The position numbers and the translations under genes were made by a program. The notes beneath the pieces were generated by a model, which searched no databases, was not told the DNA's origin, and saw only the letters and a list, made by a program, of their open reading frames with translations. A stretch of DNA of 64,000 bases from Zhouia spongiae (lineage in GTDB: Bacteria > Bacteroidota > Bacteroidia > Flavobacteriales > Flavobacteriaceae), in assembly GCF_022760175.1 (NCBI RefSeq), contig NZ_CP094326.1:1364001-1428000 (forward strand), in the 5' to 3' direction. This document shows, piece by piece, positions 8,667 through 17,691 of this stretch; within the stretch, counting starts at the first letter, position 1; every line of letters begins with the position of its first letter.

Positions 8667-9653
8667 TTAAACCAGATCGTTGGCAACAAGATATTCAGCT
8701 ATCTGAACAGCATTGGTAGCTGCTCCTTTTCTTAAGTTATCGGCAACAATCCACATGTTTAAAGTGTTTGGTTGCGACTCATCTCTTCTGATTCTTCCGA
8801 CAAAAACATCGTTCTTTCCTGCTGCGTATATCGGCATCGGGTAAGTGTTTGTATCAGGATTATCCTGTACAGTTACCCCTGGAGTCTCGCTTAATAATCG
8901 ACGTACGTCACCTAGTTCGAAGTCGTTTTCAAATTCGATATTTACAGCCTCGCTATGACCGCCGACTACCGGAATACGAACCGCTGTAGCCGTAACATTA
9001 ATCGCATTGTCGAGTATTTTTTTGGTTTCTCTCGTTAACTTCATTTCCTCTTTGGTATATCCGTTGTCTTCAAAAACGTCGCAATGAGGCAATGCATTTC
9101 TATGAATAGGATAAGGATAAGCCATTTCGTCATTTACTCCCGCATATTCATTCTCTAACTGACGTACCGCTTTTACTCCTGTACCCGTAATCGACTGGTA
9201 TGTTGATACTACAACACGGTTAATGTTGTATGCTTTATGTAATGGCGATAATGCCAATACCATTTGAATGGTAGAACAGTTAGGGTTGGCAATAATTTTA
9301 TCTTCTTTAGTTAACAAATCGGCATTAATTTCAGGAACTACCAGTTTCTTGGTAGGGTCCATACGCCATGCAGATGAATTATCGATAACCGTAGTGCCTG
9401 CTTCGGCAAACTTAGGAGCCCATTCTAATGAAGTATCTCCGCCTGCTGAGAAAATGGCAATGTCCGGTCGGGCTTCTACTGCTGTTTGTAAACCGATAAT
9501 GCTATAGGTGTTTCCTTTGTATTCCATTTCCTTACCTACAGAACGCTCTGAAGCTACTAATAATAATTCTGTAAAAGGGAAGTTACGCTCTTCTAATACT
9601 TGTAACATAACCTCGCCAACCATTCCGGTTGCACCAACAACTGCTACTTTCAT
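8667..9653 (-). CDS. asd: Aspartate-semialdehyde dehydrogenase
   Basis: This 328-residue cytoplasmic enzyme reduces aspartyl phosphate to aspartate semialdehyde, the branch point toward lysine, diaminopimelate, methionine and threonine. The NADP-binding motif GATGMVG is at residues 7-13, the catalytic cysteine C126 in NPNCSTIQ, and the catalytic histidine in VVGGHSEAV near residue 232. The length is normal. The gene is the last of the minus-strand series tdk, alr, mscL, asd, but 258 bases separate it from mscL and it has its own promoter-like sequence and terminator, so it is probably transcribed alone. Confidence 0.97.
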   Translation of the reverse strand: MKVAVVGATGMVGEVMLQVLEERNFPFTELLLVASERSVGKEMEYKGNTYSIIGLQTAVEARPDIAIFSAGGDTSLEWAPKFAEAGTTVIDNSSAWRMDPTKKLVVPEINADLLTKEDKIIANPNCSTIQMVLALSPLHKAYNINRVVVSTYQSITGTGVKAVRQLENEYAGVNDEMAYPYPIHRNALPHCDVFEDNGYTKEEMKLTRETKKILDNAINVTATAVRIPVVGGHSEAVNIEFENDFELGDVRRLLSETPGVTVQDNPDTNTYPMPIYAAGKNDVFVGRIRRDESQPNTLNMWIVADNLRKGAATNAVQIAEYLVANDLV

Positions 9654-9716
9654 TTTATAATCTGTTTTAAACCTTTAAGGTCAATTTTTGTTTGTTTATG
9701 TTCTTTATTGCGATAA

Positions 9717-9747
9717 CAAAAGTACATATAAAATCAACCTGAACAAC
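9717..9747 (-). promoter_or_regulatory. Candidate promoter of asd
   Basis: On the minus strand GTTG (9747-9744), 19 bases, then TACTTTTG (9724-9717) fit the Bacteroidota promoter pattern TTTG-N17-23-TAnnTTTG with one mismatch in the -33 part. It lies 64 bases upstream of the asd start. Confidence 0.5.
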
Positions 9748-9833
9748 CCAAGAATACATCTTTAAGGTAAAAATAACAAAATGTTATAAATATAACAACA
9801 GGTGCATTGCTCCGGCATATTAAATCCGGATAA

Positions 9834-9868
9834 GCGGAAAAAGAGAACCACCTTTTGAGGAGGTGGTT
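9834..9868 (-). terminator. Rho-independent terminator of mscL
   Basis: An 8-bp stem AACCACCT/AGGTGGTT (9846-9853 with 9861-9868) is followed on the minus strand by CTCTTTTTCC. It lies 44 bases past the mscL stop. Confidence 0.75.
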
Positions 9869-9911
9869 TAATGAAACACTGAATAAGTAGCGTAGCGGCT
9901 ACGCGTATTAT

Positions 9912-10325
9912 TTATTTCTTTAGCAGGTCCCTGATCTCGGCAAGTAACTCTTCTTGAGAAGGGCCTTTTGGAGCGGCAGGAGCTGCTTCTTCTTTCTTTT
10001 TTGTCTTTTCGTAGGCCTTAAGTACCATAAAAATAGCAAAACCAATAATGATAAAGTCAATGATAAACTGAATAAAAGACCCATAGTTGATGCTTACGGC
10101 TGCCTGGGTAGTTTCTCCTGAGGCGTCTACAACAGCCTCCTGAAGTACATACTTTAGTTCGCTGAAGTCAACATTTCCCAATAACATCCCGATAGGAGGC
10201 ATTAGAATGTCGTTTGTAAATGACGAAACGATCTTTCCGAAAGCGCCCGCAACGATAACAGCTGTAGCCAGATTAACGATGTCTCCTTTTAATAAGAACG
10301 ATTTAAAATCTTTAAAAAATCCCAT
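9912..10325 (-). CDS. mscL: Large-conductance mechanosensitive channel
   Basis: This 137-residue inner-membrane channel opens under membrane tension and protects against hypo-osmotic shock. The N-terminal helix GFFKDFKSFLLKGD and the first membrane helix VNLATAVIVAGAFGKIVSSF carry the family's pore pattern; a second membrane helix lies at about residues 84-104 (FIQFIIDFIIIGFAIFMVL), followed by the charged cytoplasmic helix PSQEELLAEIRDLLKK. I chose the ATG at 10325 over the TTG two codons upstream because the family starts with this Met-Gly-Phe-Phe. The periplasmic loop (SGETTQAAVS) is short. Confidence 0.96.
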   Translation of the reverse strand: MGFFKDFKSFLLKGDIVNLATAVIVAGAFGKIVSSFTNDILMPPIGMLLGNVDFSELKYVLQEAVVDASGETTQAAVSINYGSFIQFIIDFIIIGFAIFMVLKAYEKTKKKEEAAPAAPKGPSQEELLAEIRDLLKK

Positions 10326-10401
10326 ATACAAAATTAGTTAGGTGAATAATAGATGAACAATTTAGTGATTTTTTTAATAAGTAAACGACCTTGGGGCAAG
10401 T

Positions 10402-10560
10402 CCACGAGAGGGCCAAGCGGAAAGAAAAGGTCTGGTAGACCTTTTTAGCGATGGAGTCAGCTGGCGCATCGCAAAACATTTCGCCGCAAGTCCAATGAAA
10501 TTCCGTCAAGACTATTTCACAAGGGCAAGCGTCGGAGCATTTAAATCTCGATGATCGGGT
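10402..10560. repeat. Dispersed intergenic element, copy A
   Basis: These 159 bases recur at 26527-26686 with a few scattered differences. Shared blocks include CACGAGAGGGCCAAGCG, AAAGAAAAGGTCTGGTAG and GGCAAGCGTCGGAGCATTTA, and both end in an ATCTCGATnATCGnGTA-type palindrome. The element lies between alr and mscL and contains no coding frame. A related, shorter version is at 24555-24718. Confidence 0.8.
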
Positions 10561-10572
10561 AATGATGCTTAT

Positions 10573-11682
10573 TTACCTGACGATGACCCTTTTAATCCGC
10601 TGAGAAATACCGGTTATGAGTTCGTATGATATGGTGTTTCCCGTTTTTGCAAAGTCTTCCGCACTTACGGTTGCTCCGAAAATGACGACCTCGTCACCTT
10701 CCCGGCAATCAATACCCGAAACATCAATCATAAGCATATCCATACAGACGTTTCCGACTATAGGAGCCTTTTGTGTCCCTATGATCAGATATCCTTTTTC
10801 CTTGCCGAAATGTCTCCCGATGCCATCGGCATGTCCCAGAGGTATGATGGCGATACGGGTAGGTTTGGTAGCGGTAAATCCCATATTGTAACCTACACTC
10901 TCACCCTCGTTAATGGTATGTATCTGAGAGATAATGCTCTTCAGGGTGCCGATAGGCTTTAGCTCTCTGTCGAACTCGGGATGGTTGCCGTAACCATAAA
11001 GGCCGATCCCGCTGCGAACCATATCCAATTGTCCCGAATCAGCATAATTAAGGATTCCTGAAGTGTTTAAAATATGTAACAAGGGCTTGTAACCAAATCG
11101 ATCGACAAAAGTATTGGCAATCGATTTGAATTTATCAATCTGTCCGATGGTAAAATCCCTGACCGACATATCTTCCGATGCTGCCAGATGCGAAAATAAA
11201 GAGATTACTTTTATATGTTTATCCGCATGCAACTGCCCATGCAGGTAATCGATATCGGCTTCTTCAAAACCGAGACGATTGAGTCCCGTGTTGAATTTTA
11301 TATGAATCGGATATGCATTCAGTCCTTTCGTTGCAGCCACATGCTGAAACGCTGCAAGCCCCTTTTTGTTATACAAGTCAGGCTCAAGATCGTAGGCAAT
11401 AATGTCTTCGAAATGCGAAGGAATGGCATGCAATACCAGGATGGGAGTTTTAATCCCTGCTTTTCTGAGGGCAATACCTTCACAGGCATATGCTACGGCA
11501 AAATAATCGACCCCCAGTGTCTCCATGTGTTTGGCGATTTCAGAAGCGTCATTACCATAAGAATAGGCTTTAACAACGGCCATGAACCGGGTATGAGGAG
11601 CTATTTTGGAGCGTAAATAGCCATAATTGTGTTCCAGTGATTTCAGATTGATCTCCAGAACGGTTTCTGTTGCTTTTGGCAT
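10573..11682 (-). CDS. alr: Alanine racemase
   Basis: This 369-residue pyridoxal-phosphate enzyme makes D-alanine for peptidoglycan. The N-terminal TIM barrel carries the PLP lysine K38 in AVVKAYSYG. The C-terminal beta domain has the catalytic tyrosine in SVGYNMGF (near residue 264) and the carboxylate-site stretch GNVCMDMLMIDVS. The length is typical. It follows tdk by 19 bases on the same strand, so the two are probably co-transcribed. The gap to mscL carries dispersed element copy A. Confidence 0.96.
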   Translation of the reverse strand: MPKATETVLEINLKSLEHNYGYLRSKIAPHTRFMAVVKAYSYGNDASEIAKHMETLGVDYFAVAYACEGIALRKAGIKTPILVLHAIPSHFEDIIAYDLEPDLYNKKGLAAFQHVAATKGLNAYPIHIKFNTGLNRLGFEEADIDYLHGQLHADKHIKVISLFSHLAASEDMSVRDFTIGQIDKFKSIANTFVDRFGYKPLLHILNTSGILNYADSGQLDMVRSGIGLYGYGNHPEFDRELKPIGTLKSIISQIHTINEGESVGYNMGFTATKPTRIAIIPLGHADGIGRHFGKEKGYLIIGTQKAPIVGNVCMDMLMIDVSGIDCREGDEVVIFGATVSAEDFAKTGNTISYELITGISQRIKRVIVR

Positions 11683-11701
11683 GCTGTTTTTAGTATGTGT
11701 G

Positions 11702-12331
11702 TTATTCTTTTGTTAAGTCCTGTGGATCTTTAACATCAAGCCTGTTTACTTTTTCCTGAAGCATGGCTCTATAGTAGGCAGCCCTGCTTAAAGGCTCGTA
11801 TTCTTCGGTTTCACCGAGGAGAACCAGTTTATCATTGTTAGATTTTCTGAAACTGTAGTTGGCCAGGTTTCCGGTGCGTGTACAGATGGCATGAACTTTT
11901 GTTACGTATTCTGCCGTGGCCATTAAGTATGGCATAGGTCCGAAAGGATTTCCCTTAAAGTCCATGTCAAGTCCCGCAACAATAACCCGAACGCCTTTAT
12001 TGGCAAGGTCGTTGCAGACCGAAACTATTTCATCATCAAAAAACTGAGCCTCATCAATTCCTATTACATCACAACCATCGGCCAGTAACCTTATGTTTGC
12101 AGCAGCCGGAACCGGGGTAGAACGAATTTCATTTTCATCATGAGATACCACCATTTCGTCATCGTACCTGACGTCTACCGCAGGCTTGAAGATCTCAACT
12201 TTTTGCTTGGCAAATTTGGCGCGTTTGAGCCTGCGGATCAGTTCTTCCGTTTTTCCGGAGAACATGGAACCGCAAATTACCTCAATCCACCCAAATTGCT
12301 CTTTATGATTTACTGTATTTTCGAGAAACAT
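11702..12331 (-). CDS. tdk: Thymidine kinase
   Basis: This 209-residue type II thymidine kinase phosphorylates thymidine in the salvage pathway. The P-loop [10 protein letters not shown] is at residues 21-30, the Walker B-like [11 protein letters not shown] follows, and the lid region near the end has [12 protein letters not shown]. The zinc cysteines usual in the family are partly missing: a single C is seen in VHAICTRTG. The ATG at 12331 gives the start [15 protein letters not shown], which is the common one in Flavobacteriaceae; a longer frame to 12391 adds 20 unlikely residues. It heads the pair tdk-alr. Confidence 0.95.
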   Translation of the reverse strand: MFLENTVNHKEQFGWIEVICGSMFSGKTEELIRRLKRAKFAKQKVEIFKPAVDVRYDDEMVVSHDENEIRSTPVPAAANIRLLADGCDVIGIDEAQFFDDEIVSVCNDLANKGVRVIVAGLDMDFKGNPFGPMPYLMATAEYVTKVHAICTRTGNLANYSFRKSNNDKLVLLGETEEYEPLSRAAYYRAMLQEKVNRLDVKDPQDLTKE

Positions 12332-12544
12332 TTTGTATTTTTCAGAACGGAAACAATTAATGCGATCTCCGCGGACTATAAAATTAGGCAAACAGACATA
12401 ATTTTATTGTTCAAAATTACATAAATTGAGTGACTAAAATTATACGGAGGTTATCTGTGTTCAAAATAACAAATAATAAATGGATTTTTACATAGGAAAT
12501 CCATCAAAAAACCAACGGGCCGTAAGGCTTAAATTGCAAAAGTT

Positions 12545-13237
12545 ATGAAGAAGAAACTGGAAGCTGAGTTAATAAACATAGCTCAAAGAATTCTAAAGCT
12601 CGAAGGACAAGAAGATATAAGTGCATTGCACGATGAAGTACTCAAAATCTATGAGAAGCTCACTATTCTTAAGTTTGTTGAAGAACAGCTGGGCTCTTTT
12701 CAGCCTGCGGCAAGCAGACAGGAAGTTGCCGATAAGTTTGAAGGTCTGGCCAATTCCGTATTAGACGAAAACAGATATGTGCCGGAGTCAAATCCGCATG
12801 AAGGCGAAGATGATCTGATGGTGCCGGGAATTGAAACTATAAAAGGAATGGTACAGGAAATGCCTGAAAAAGAATCGCTAGATGATATCCTTTCCGGTGT
12901 GTTTCCACAGCCGACTTTTGTGAAAGCAGAGCCCGATCATATCACTCCTGATGTAGAAGTAAAAACAAAGGTGGAGAGAACCCGGTCGCTAAACGACAGG
13001 CTGAAATCCAATAGCCTGAATATAGGTCTGAACGATAAACTGGCTTTTGTAAAACACCTCTTTGACGGCAGTACAGAAGATTATAACCGGGTGGTATCAC
13101 AACTTAGTACCATACACGATATCCATGAAGCACATAGTTTTGTGGAAAATATGGTGAAACCCGATTATAACAATTGGGAAGGTAAGGAAACCTATGCCGA
13201 TCGGTTTTTAGAAATTGTTGAAAGTAAATTTTCTTAA
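12545..13237 (+). CDS. Conserved hypothetical protein of Flavobacteriaceae
   Basis: This 230-residue soluble acidic protein has no signal peptide. The N-terminal part (1-50) is helical with coiled-coil character, the middle (60-150) looks disordered and is rich in Glu, Pro and Asp, and the C-terminal part (160-230: SLNDRLKSNSLNIGLNDKLAF and onward) is a conserved helical domain. I recall similar proteins next to rsmI in related genomes, without a known function. It is a single gene with its own terminator at 13261-13293, upstream of rsmI and on the same strand. Confidence 0.8.
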   Translation: MKKKLEAELINIAQRILKLEGQEDISALHDEVLKIYEKLTILKFVEEQLGSFQPAASRQEVADKFEGLANSVLDENRYVPESNPHEGEDDLMVPGIETIKGMVQEMPEKESLDDILSGVFPQPTFVKAEPDHITPDVEVKTKVERTRSLNDRLKSNSLNIGLNDKLAFVKHLFDGSTEDYNRVVSQLSTIHDIHEAHSFVENMVKPDYNNWEGKETYADRFLEIVESKFS

Positions 13238-13260
13238 ATCAAAGCTCTGATAATATTTCA

Positions 13261-13293
13261 AGCCGGAGGTTGTCATGCAGTCTCCGGCTTTTT
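13261..13293 (+). terminator. Rho-independent terminator of the 12545-13237 gene
   Basis: An 8-bp stem AGCCGGAG/CTCCGGCT (13261-13268 with 13282-13289) is followed by TTTT. It lies 24 bases past the stop codon. Confidence 0.85.
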
Positions 13294-13372
13294 AGTTTAA
13301 ATATTCCCCCGGGGATTTTATGGCACTTGCCACAAGGTTGATTACTTTTACAGACTAAATAAAAAGGGCGTT

Positions 13373-14044
13373 ATGGGAAAATTGTATTTGGTGCCGACTC
13401 CAATAGGAAATCTCGACGATATTACATTCAGGGCAATTAAAGTGTTAAAAGAAGCAGATACCATACTCGCTGAAGATACCCGTACCAGTGGAAAACTGTT
13501 AAAGCATTTCGATATTGCCACACCGATGCAAAGTCATCATATGCACAACGAGCATAAAACGGTAGCTGCCCTGGTGCAACGCATGCTCGGGGGCGAAACC
13601 ATAGCCCTTGTCAGCGATGCCGGAACACCGGCGATTTCAGATCCCGGATTTTTGTTAACAAGAGCCTGCGTTGAAAACCATATTGAGGTCGACTGCCTTC
13701 CGGGTGCTACAGCCTTTGTGCCTGCATTGGTGAATAGCGGACTGCCTAATGACAGGTTTGTGTTTGAAGGATTCCTGCCCGATAAGAAAGGCCGCCAAAC
13801 CCGATTAACAACCCTGGCAGACGAAACACGAACCATGATTTTCTATGTGTCGCCATATAAACTGACAAAAACCTTAAAAGACTTTATCCGGTATTTTGGG
13901 GAGGATAGACCCGTGTCGGTTTCGCGTGAGATTACCAAACTACATGAAGAAACGGTAAGAGGTACCGCAACAGAAGTGCTGAAACACTATGAAGCCAAAC
14001 CGCCGAAAGGAGAAATAGTAGTAATCGTTGGCGGGAAAAAATAG
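13373..14044 (+). CDS. rsmI: 16S rRNA 2'-O-methyltransferase (C1402)
   Basis: This 223-residue SAM-dependent enzyme of the tetrapyrrole-methylase fold methylates the ribose of C1402 in 16S rRNA. Recognisable parts are the start LYLVPTPIGNLDDIT, the AEDTRTSGKLLKHF stretch at 33-46, and the SAM-binding loop SDAGTPAISDPG at 81-92. The end, KPPKGEIVVIVGG, is that of short RsmI forms without the C-terminal extension found in E. coli. It is monocistronic here. Confidence 0.95.
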   Translation: MGKLYLVPTPIGNLDDITFRAIKVLKEADTILAEDTRTSGKLLKHFDIATPMQSHHMHNEHKTVAALVQRMLGGETIALVSDAGTPAISDPGFLLTRACVENHIEVDCLPGATAFVPALVNSGLPNDRFVFEGFLPDKKGRQTRLTTLADETRTMIFYVSPYKLTKTLKDFIRYFGEDRPVSVSREITKLHEETVRGTATEVLKHYEAKPPKGEIVVIVGGKK

Positions 14045-14129
14045 AACCCTTTAATTGTTGAGTGTTGGTTCGGGTATTACGTGAAATAAAATATATTTTA
14101 TCGAAGGCACATCACGCAGTTACCAAGAC

Positions 14130-14720
14130 CTATTCATGCTTCCCGACCTCCCAGCCGTGTTTTCCCAAATACTGCTTGCCGCTTTCAATAGCACCTTCCT
14201 CAAGTGAAGTACCCATACTGTCATTCCAGCGGTTTAAATAACCAAATAATGAAATAACCCCCAGCATTTCCACGATCTCACCTTCATCCCAATAGGTGTG
14301 AAGCTCTTTTTTAATTGTTTCATCAACAGCATTCGGAACCATAGAAGCAGCCAATGAAAAATCAAGAGCAGCACGCTCCGCCTCGGTAAAGGCAGGATGG
14401 GTTCTGTAATCCCATATATTATCCAGCTTTTCCTGTTCAGCCCCATAACGCTCCGCCGCCCTGATCGCATGTGCCTGGCAATACCGGCAACCCGTTGCGT
14501 TACTGCTAACCCAGGCTATCATTCTTTTAAGAGCCGAAGTAACCCTGCCCTTGTTTTCCATAACGGCTTTGTTTAAATTGATAAATGCCCTGGCAATTTC
14601 AGGCCTGATCTGCATGGTAAGCACCGAGTTGGGACAAAACCCAAGGGTTTCATTAAAAAAAGCAGCTAATTCCCTGGTTTCCGGGTCGTGTTCAGCAGGA
14701 AGTGGATTTACTAAAGGCAT
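14130..14720 (-). CDS. Carboxymuconolactone decarboxylase / AhpD-like protein
   Basis: This 196-residue all-helical protein carries the AhpD-type redox motif C78-x2-C81-x2-H84 (GCRYCQAH) in a segment typical of the CMD/AhpD superfamily (WVSSNATGCRYCQAHAI). AhpD proteins reduce alkylhydroperoxide reductase; many relatives are uncharacterised peroxidase-like proteins. No signal peptide is seen. It is divergent from the OsmC-family gene at 14784 with 63 bases between, which places it in the redox cluster that continues to 24.4 kb. The substrate cannot be told from the sequence. Confidence 0.85.
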   Translation of the reverse strand: MPLVNPLPAEHDPETRELAAFFNETLGFCPNSVLTMQIRPEIARAFINLNKAVMENKGRVTSALKRMIAWVSSNATGCRYCQAHAIRAAERYGAEQEKLDNIWDYRTHPAFTEAERAALDFSLAASMVPNAVDETIKKELHTYWDEGEIVEMLGVISLFGYLNRWNDSMGTSLEEGAIESGKQYLGKHGWEVGKHE

Positions 14721-14783
14721 GGTCGGTCTATTCGTTAATTAATCTGTATTTTTGAAGCTACAATTAACGAAAAAAATAAAGTC

Positions 14784-15206
14784 ATGGCAAACAATTATAT
14801 TACCACCACATGGAAAGGGGGAATGAAGTTTGAAAGCGATAATCCTTCCGGACACAATTTGTTTATAGATGCAGGTGAAGAAAATGGCGGAAAAGGAGAA
14901 GGATACAGACCCAAGGCATTAATGTTATCGGCACTGGCCGGCTGCTCCGGACTTGATGTAGCTTCGCTGATTAAAAAAATGCGCCTCGATGTTGATGATT
15001 TTGATATAAAAATCGATGCCGAACTTACCGAAGAAGACCCGAAGTACTACCATAAGGTCGATATGAATTTTCATTTTAAAGGAAATAAACTCGATGAAGC
15101 AAAACTGACCAAAGCCGTAAATCTATCTGTTGAGAAATACTGCGGAGTGATGGCTATGTTCGAGAAATTCGCCGATGTAAAAGTCAATATATTTTTTAAC
15201 CGATAA
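14784..15206 (+). CDS. OsmC family peroxidase-like protein
   Basis: This 140-residue OsmC/Ohr-family protein has the two conserved cysteines C54 (ALAGCSGLDV) and C120 (VEKYCGVMAMF) of the thiol peroxidase site. It starts MANNYITTTWKGGMKFES and has the normal length. OsmC proteins detoxify organic or inorganic peroxides. It precedes the PNGase-like gene by 14 bases, but that gene has a GTG start and a secretion signal, so co-transcription may be incidental. Confidence 0.9.
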   Translation: MANNYITTTWKGGMKFESDNPSGHNLFIDAGEENGGKGEGYRPKALMLSALAGCSGLDVASLIKKMRLDVDDFDIKIDAELTEEDPKYYHKVDMNFHFKGNKLDEAKLTKAVNLSVEKYCGVMAMFEKFADVKVNIFFNR

Positions 15207-15220
15207 TTCCCTCAAGTAAA

Positions 15221-17134
15221 GTGTTTAAAGTTAGCCTGTTTTTCTTTGCTGCTCTTTTAGCAGTCTCGTCCGTTAATGCTCAGACTATAGAGCATGTGAT
15301 TTCTCATAATGAAGAGATCATAGTTACCGATCCTTCAAAAGGAGCCAATAGTTATAAACGTAATACGGTGTTCCCGTCAAAAGATAAAGACATACGCCAG
15401 ATTAAGTTAATCCTCACTTTTGAGTGTCCTGAGAAGGACAGTATGCGTTGTGCAGATTGGGACTATGTAGATCACATCAATGTAATACCTGAAAACTCAG
15501 ATACCAAATACGAAGTAGCCCGGATGCTTACCCCCTATGGAGGACGGTTTCAAAAAGACTGGATCTTTCAATGGGAAGTAGATGTTACCGATTTTAGTGA
15601 AATACTTCGCAATGAAGTTGTAGTCGACTATATCCATACCGGGTATGAGGATAATAAAACCCGTGGCTGGAAAGTAACTGTCGATTTTGAAATTACCTAT
15701 GGTACTCCTGTAGCAAAACCACTAGCCATTCATAAAATATATGATGGAAATTACAGCTATGGCGACACCTCAGATCCGATCGAAAACCATCTGAAGCCTG
15801 TGTCCCTGAAAGCAAATGCAGCTACAGCCTTTTCGAAAGTGAAAGTACATCAAACCGGTCATGGAATGGATGCCAACGGATGCGGGGAGTTTTGCGATAA
15901 GTGGAGGGATATCCTTTATAACGGAGAAGTGGTAAATCATAAAGACATCTGGATGAAATGTGGAGACAACCCGTTATATCCACAGGCAGGAACATGGATT
16001 TTTGATCGTGCTAACTGGTGCCCCGGTTATTTGTTACAACCTGATGAGGTGCTTATAGATGCTAAAAAAGGAGAATCGTTTACGGTCGATATCAATATGC
16101 AGCCCTATGAAACCGAAAAACCAAGCGCTAAAGAACTGTTGGTAGCCTATGTCGTTGAATACGGCGCGATCAGCGCTGAAAATGACGTAACACTGATAGA
16201 TATTATAAAGCCTTCTTCTAAACGGACTCATAGCCGTGTAAACCCTACCGGAGGGCGTCCGCTTATTAAAATAAAGAATAACGGAAGTAAGAATTTAACA
16301 AAACTAACCGTTAAGTATTACCTCGACGGACAGAAACCTAAAAGGTATAATTGGACAGGCAACCTGGCGTTTAATGAAGAAACCCTGATTACCCTTCCGG
16401 AAGAAATCTTTTCAGAAAAAGAGGAAACAGGATTTACAGTAGCGTTGAGTAAACCGAATGGAAAAAGAGATGGTTATATGGCAGATAATGTTCAGTCTGC
16501 TACATACCAAAAGCCCGATATCCTTCCCGGAAATATGGTTGTATATTTTAAAACCAATGAAAAACCCGGACAGAATACTTACCGTGTTGAAGATAGTTTT
16601 GGAAACGTTGTGTTTAAAAAGGACAGCACCGATTTAATGCCGAATAAACTGCATCAGGATACCCTAAAACTGGCCGAAGGCGGGTATAGCTTTATCGTCG
16701 ATGATACAGGAAATAACGGTCTCGAATTTTGGTTCCATGCCAAAGAAGGTGTCGGAAATATAAAGATCCTGGATACTCTGGGACAGGCCATCAAACAGTT
16801 TGGTTCTGATTTTGGAAAAAACATCACCTATAACTTTACCGTAAAACATCATACGGATTATACCTTAGACCCGAAACCGTCTGTGAATATGTTTGGAGCA
16901 CGAACAAACGGACCGGTAAATGTTGACTATTTTTCGAATAAGAAGGCAGAGGTAAAAGTCATTATCACACAACAGGAAGACGAATCGAAAGTTGTTCAGG
17001 AGCATGTATATCACAATTTAAACAGAGGCATATTTAACTACGATTTATCGTACTTGCCAAAAATGAGATATACGCTGAAAGTGATCGTTGACGGTGAAGT
17101 GATATTTAAGAACAGAATCCGACTTAAAGAATAA
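15221..17134 (+). CDS. Secreted PNGase F-like peptide-N-glycosidase
   Basis: This 637-residue protein starts with a GTG at 15221 and a signal peptide of about 20 residues ending VSSVNAQ. The two PNGase F domains are recognisable at about residues 40-170 (DIRQIKLILTFECPEKDSMRCADWDY) and 190-340 (KVHQTGHGMDANGCGEFCDKW..., then GTWIFDRANWCPG). PNGase F removes N-glycans from glycoproteins by cleaving the amide bond to asparagine. The remaining 290 residues are beta-rich and may form an extra binding module; I do not recognise them. This is longer than the about 350 residues of Elizabethkingia PNGase F. It could act in host or dead-matter glycoprotein breakdown; substrate unknown. Confidence 0.8.
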   Translation: MFKVSLFFFAALLAVSSVNAQTIEHVISHNEEIIVTDPSKGANSYKRNTVFPSKDKDIRQIKLILTFECPEKDSMRCADWDYVDHINVIPENSDTKYEVARMLTPYGGRFQKDWIFQWEVDVTDFSEILRNEVVVDYIHTGYEDNKTRGWKVTVDFEITYGTPVAKPLAIHKIYDGNYSYGDTSDPIENHLKPVSLKANAATAFSKVKVHQTGHGMDANGCGEFCDKWRDILYNGEVVNHKDIWMKCGDNPLYPQAGTWIFDRANWCPGYLLQPDEVLIDAKKGESFTVDINMQPYETEKPSAKELLVAYVVEYGAISAENDVTLIDIIKPSSKRTHSRVNPTGGRPLIKIKNNGSKNLTKLTVKYYLDGQKPKRYNWTGNLAFNEETLITLPEEIFSEKEETGFTVALSKPNGKRDGYMADNVQSATYQKPDILPGNMVVYFKTNEKPGQNTYRVEDSFGNVVFKKDSTDLMPNKLHQDTLKLAEGGYSFIVDDTGNNGLEFWFHAKEGVGNIKILDTLGQAIKQFGSDFGKNITYNFTVKHHTDYTLDPKPSVNMFGARTNGPVNVDYFSNKKAEVKVIITQQEDESKVVQEHVYHNLNRGIFNYDLSYLPKMRYTLKVIVDGEVIFKNRIRLKE

Positions 17135-17691
17135 GAAAGAAGGTTTCGAAAACCTGCCCGTTCTATTCTGACGAGCGCTCGACAAGACATAAGAATCATA
17201 TGTTGTCACTACGAGTATCAATATTTTTGATAACATTGCAAATTGTAATGGAGTTAGTAAATTATTCCTTTTCCGCAGGATAGGTTTAGCAGGGTGGAGC
17301 GTTAAAAAACAGTTTGGCAAATTGTTTTAGTGAATGAGCCAGATGGCGCTTTGACAGATTCAGTGAAGCAGAGTGTAACGCGGAGTTTGCAAACCGGTTT
17401 AGCTTTTTTGAGGTGTTGTAAAATTACTAAAAAGACAAAAAGCTGAAATCCCTTGGAAATCTATGATTCACGAACACTAATAAAACAACCAAAATGTTGT
17501 GCGTAAAAGGTGTCTTTTTTTGGTTCGTTTCTTTGGACGAGCAATTACGGAGTATACCATGAACTCCTTTTTTAAAAATAAATGAATTGTGAATAAAGAA
17601 ATGGACAGTAAATAGAAAATCACAGTTTAATAATTACTTAAATTGTTAATACATTTTATGTAGTTTTAAAAATATAAACATTATAAAACTT
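17135..17691. other. Intergenic region between the PNGase-like gene and recJ
   Basis: These 557 bases hold no convincing gene. Near 17514-17550 TTTTTTTGGTTCGTTT recalls the hairpin region of the 7.9-8.6 kb tandem repeat. The last 110 bases before recJ are very AT-rich and probably contain its promoter, but no clear -7/-33 pair could be picked. Confidence 0.5.
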
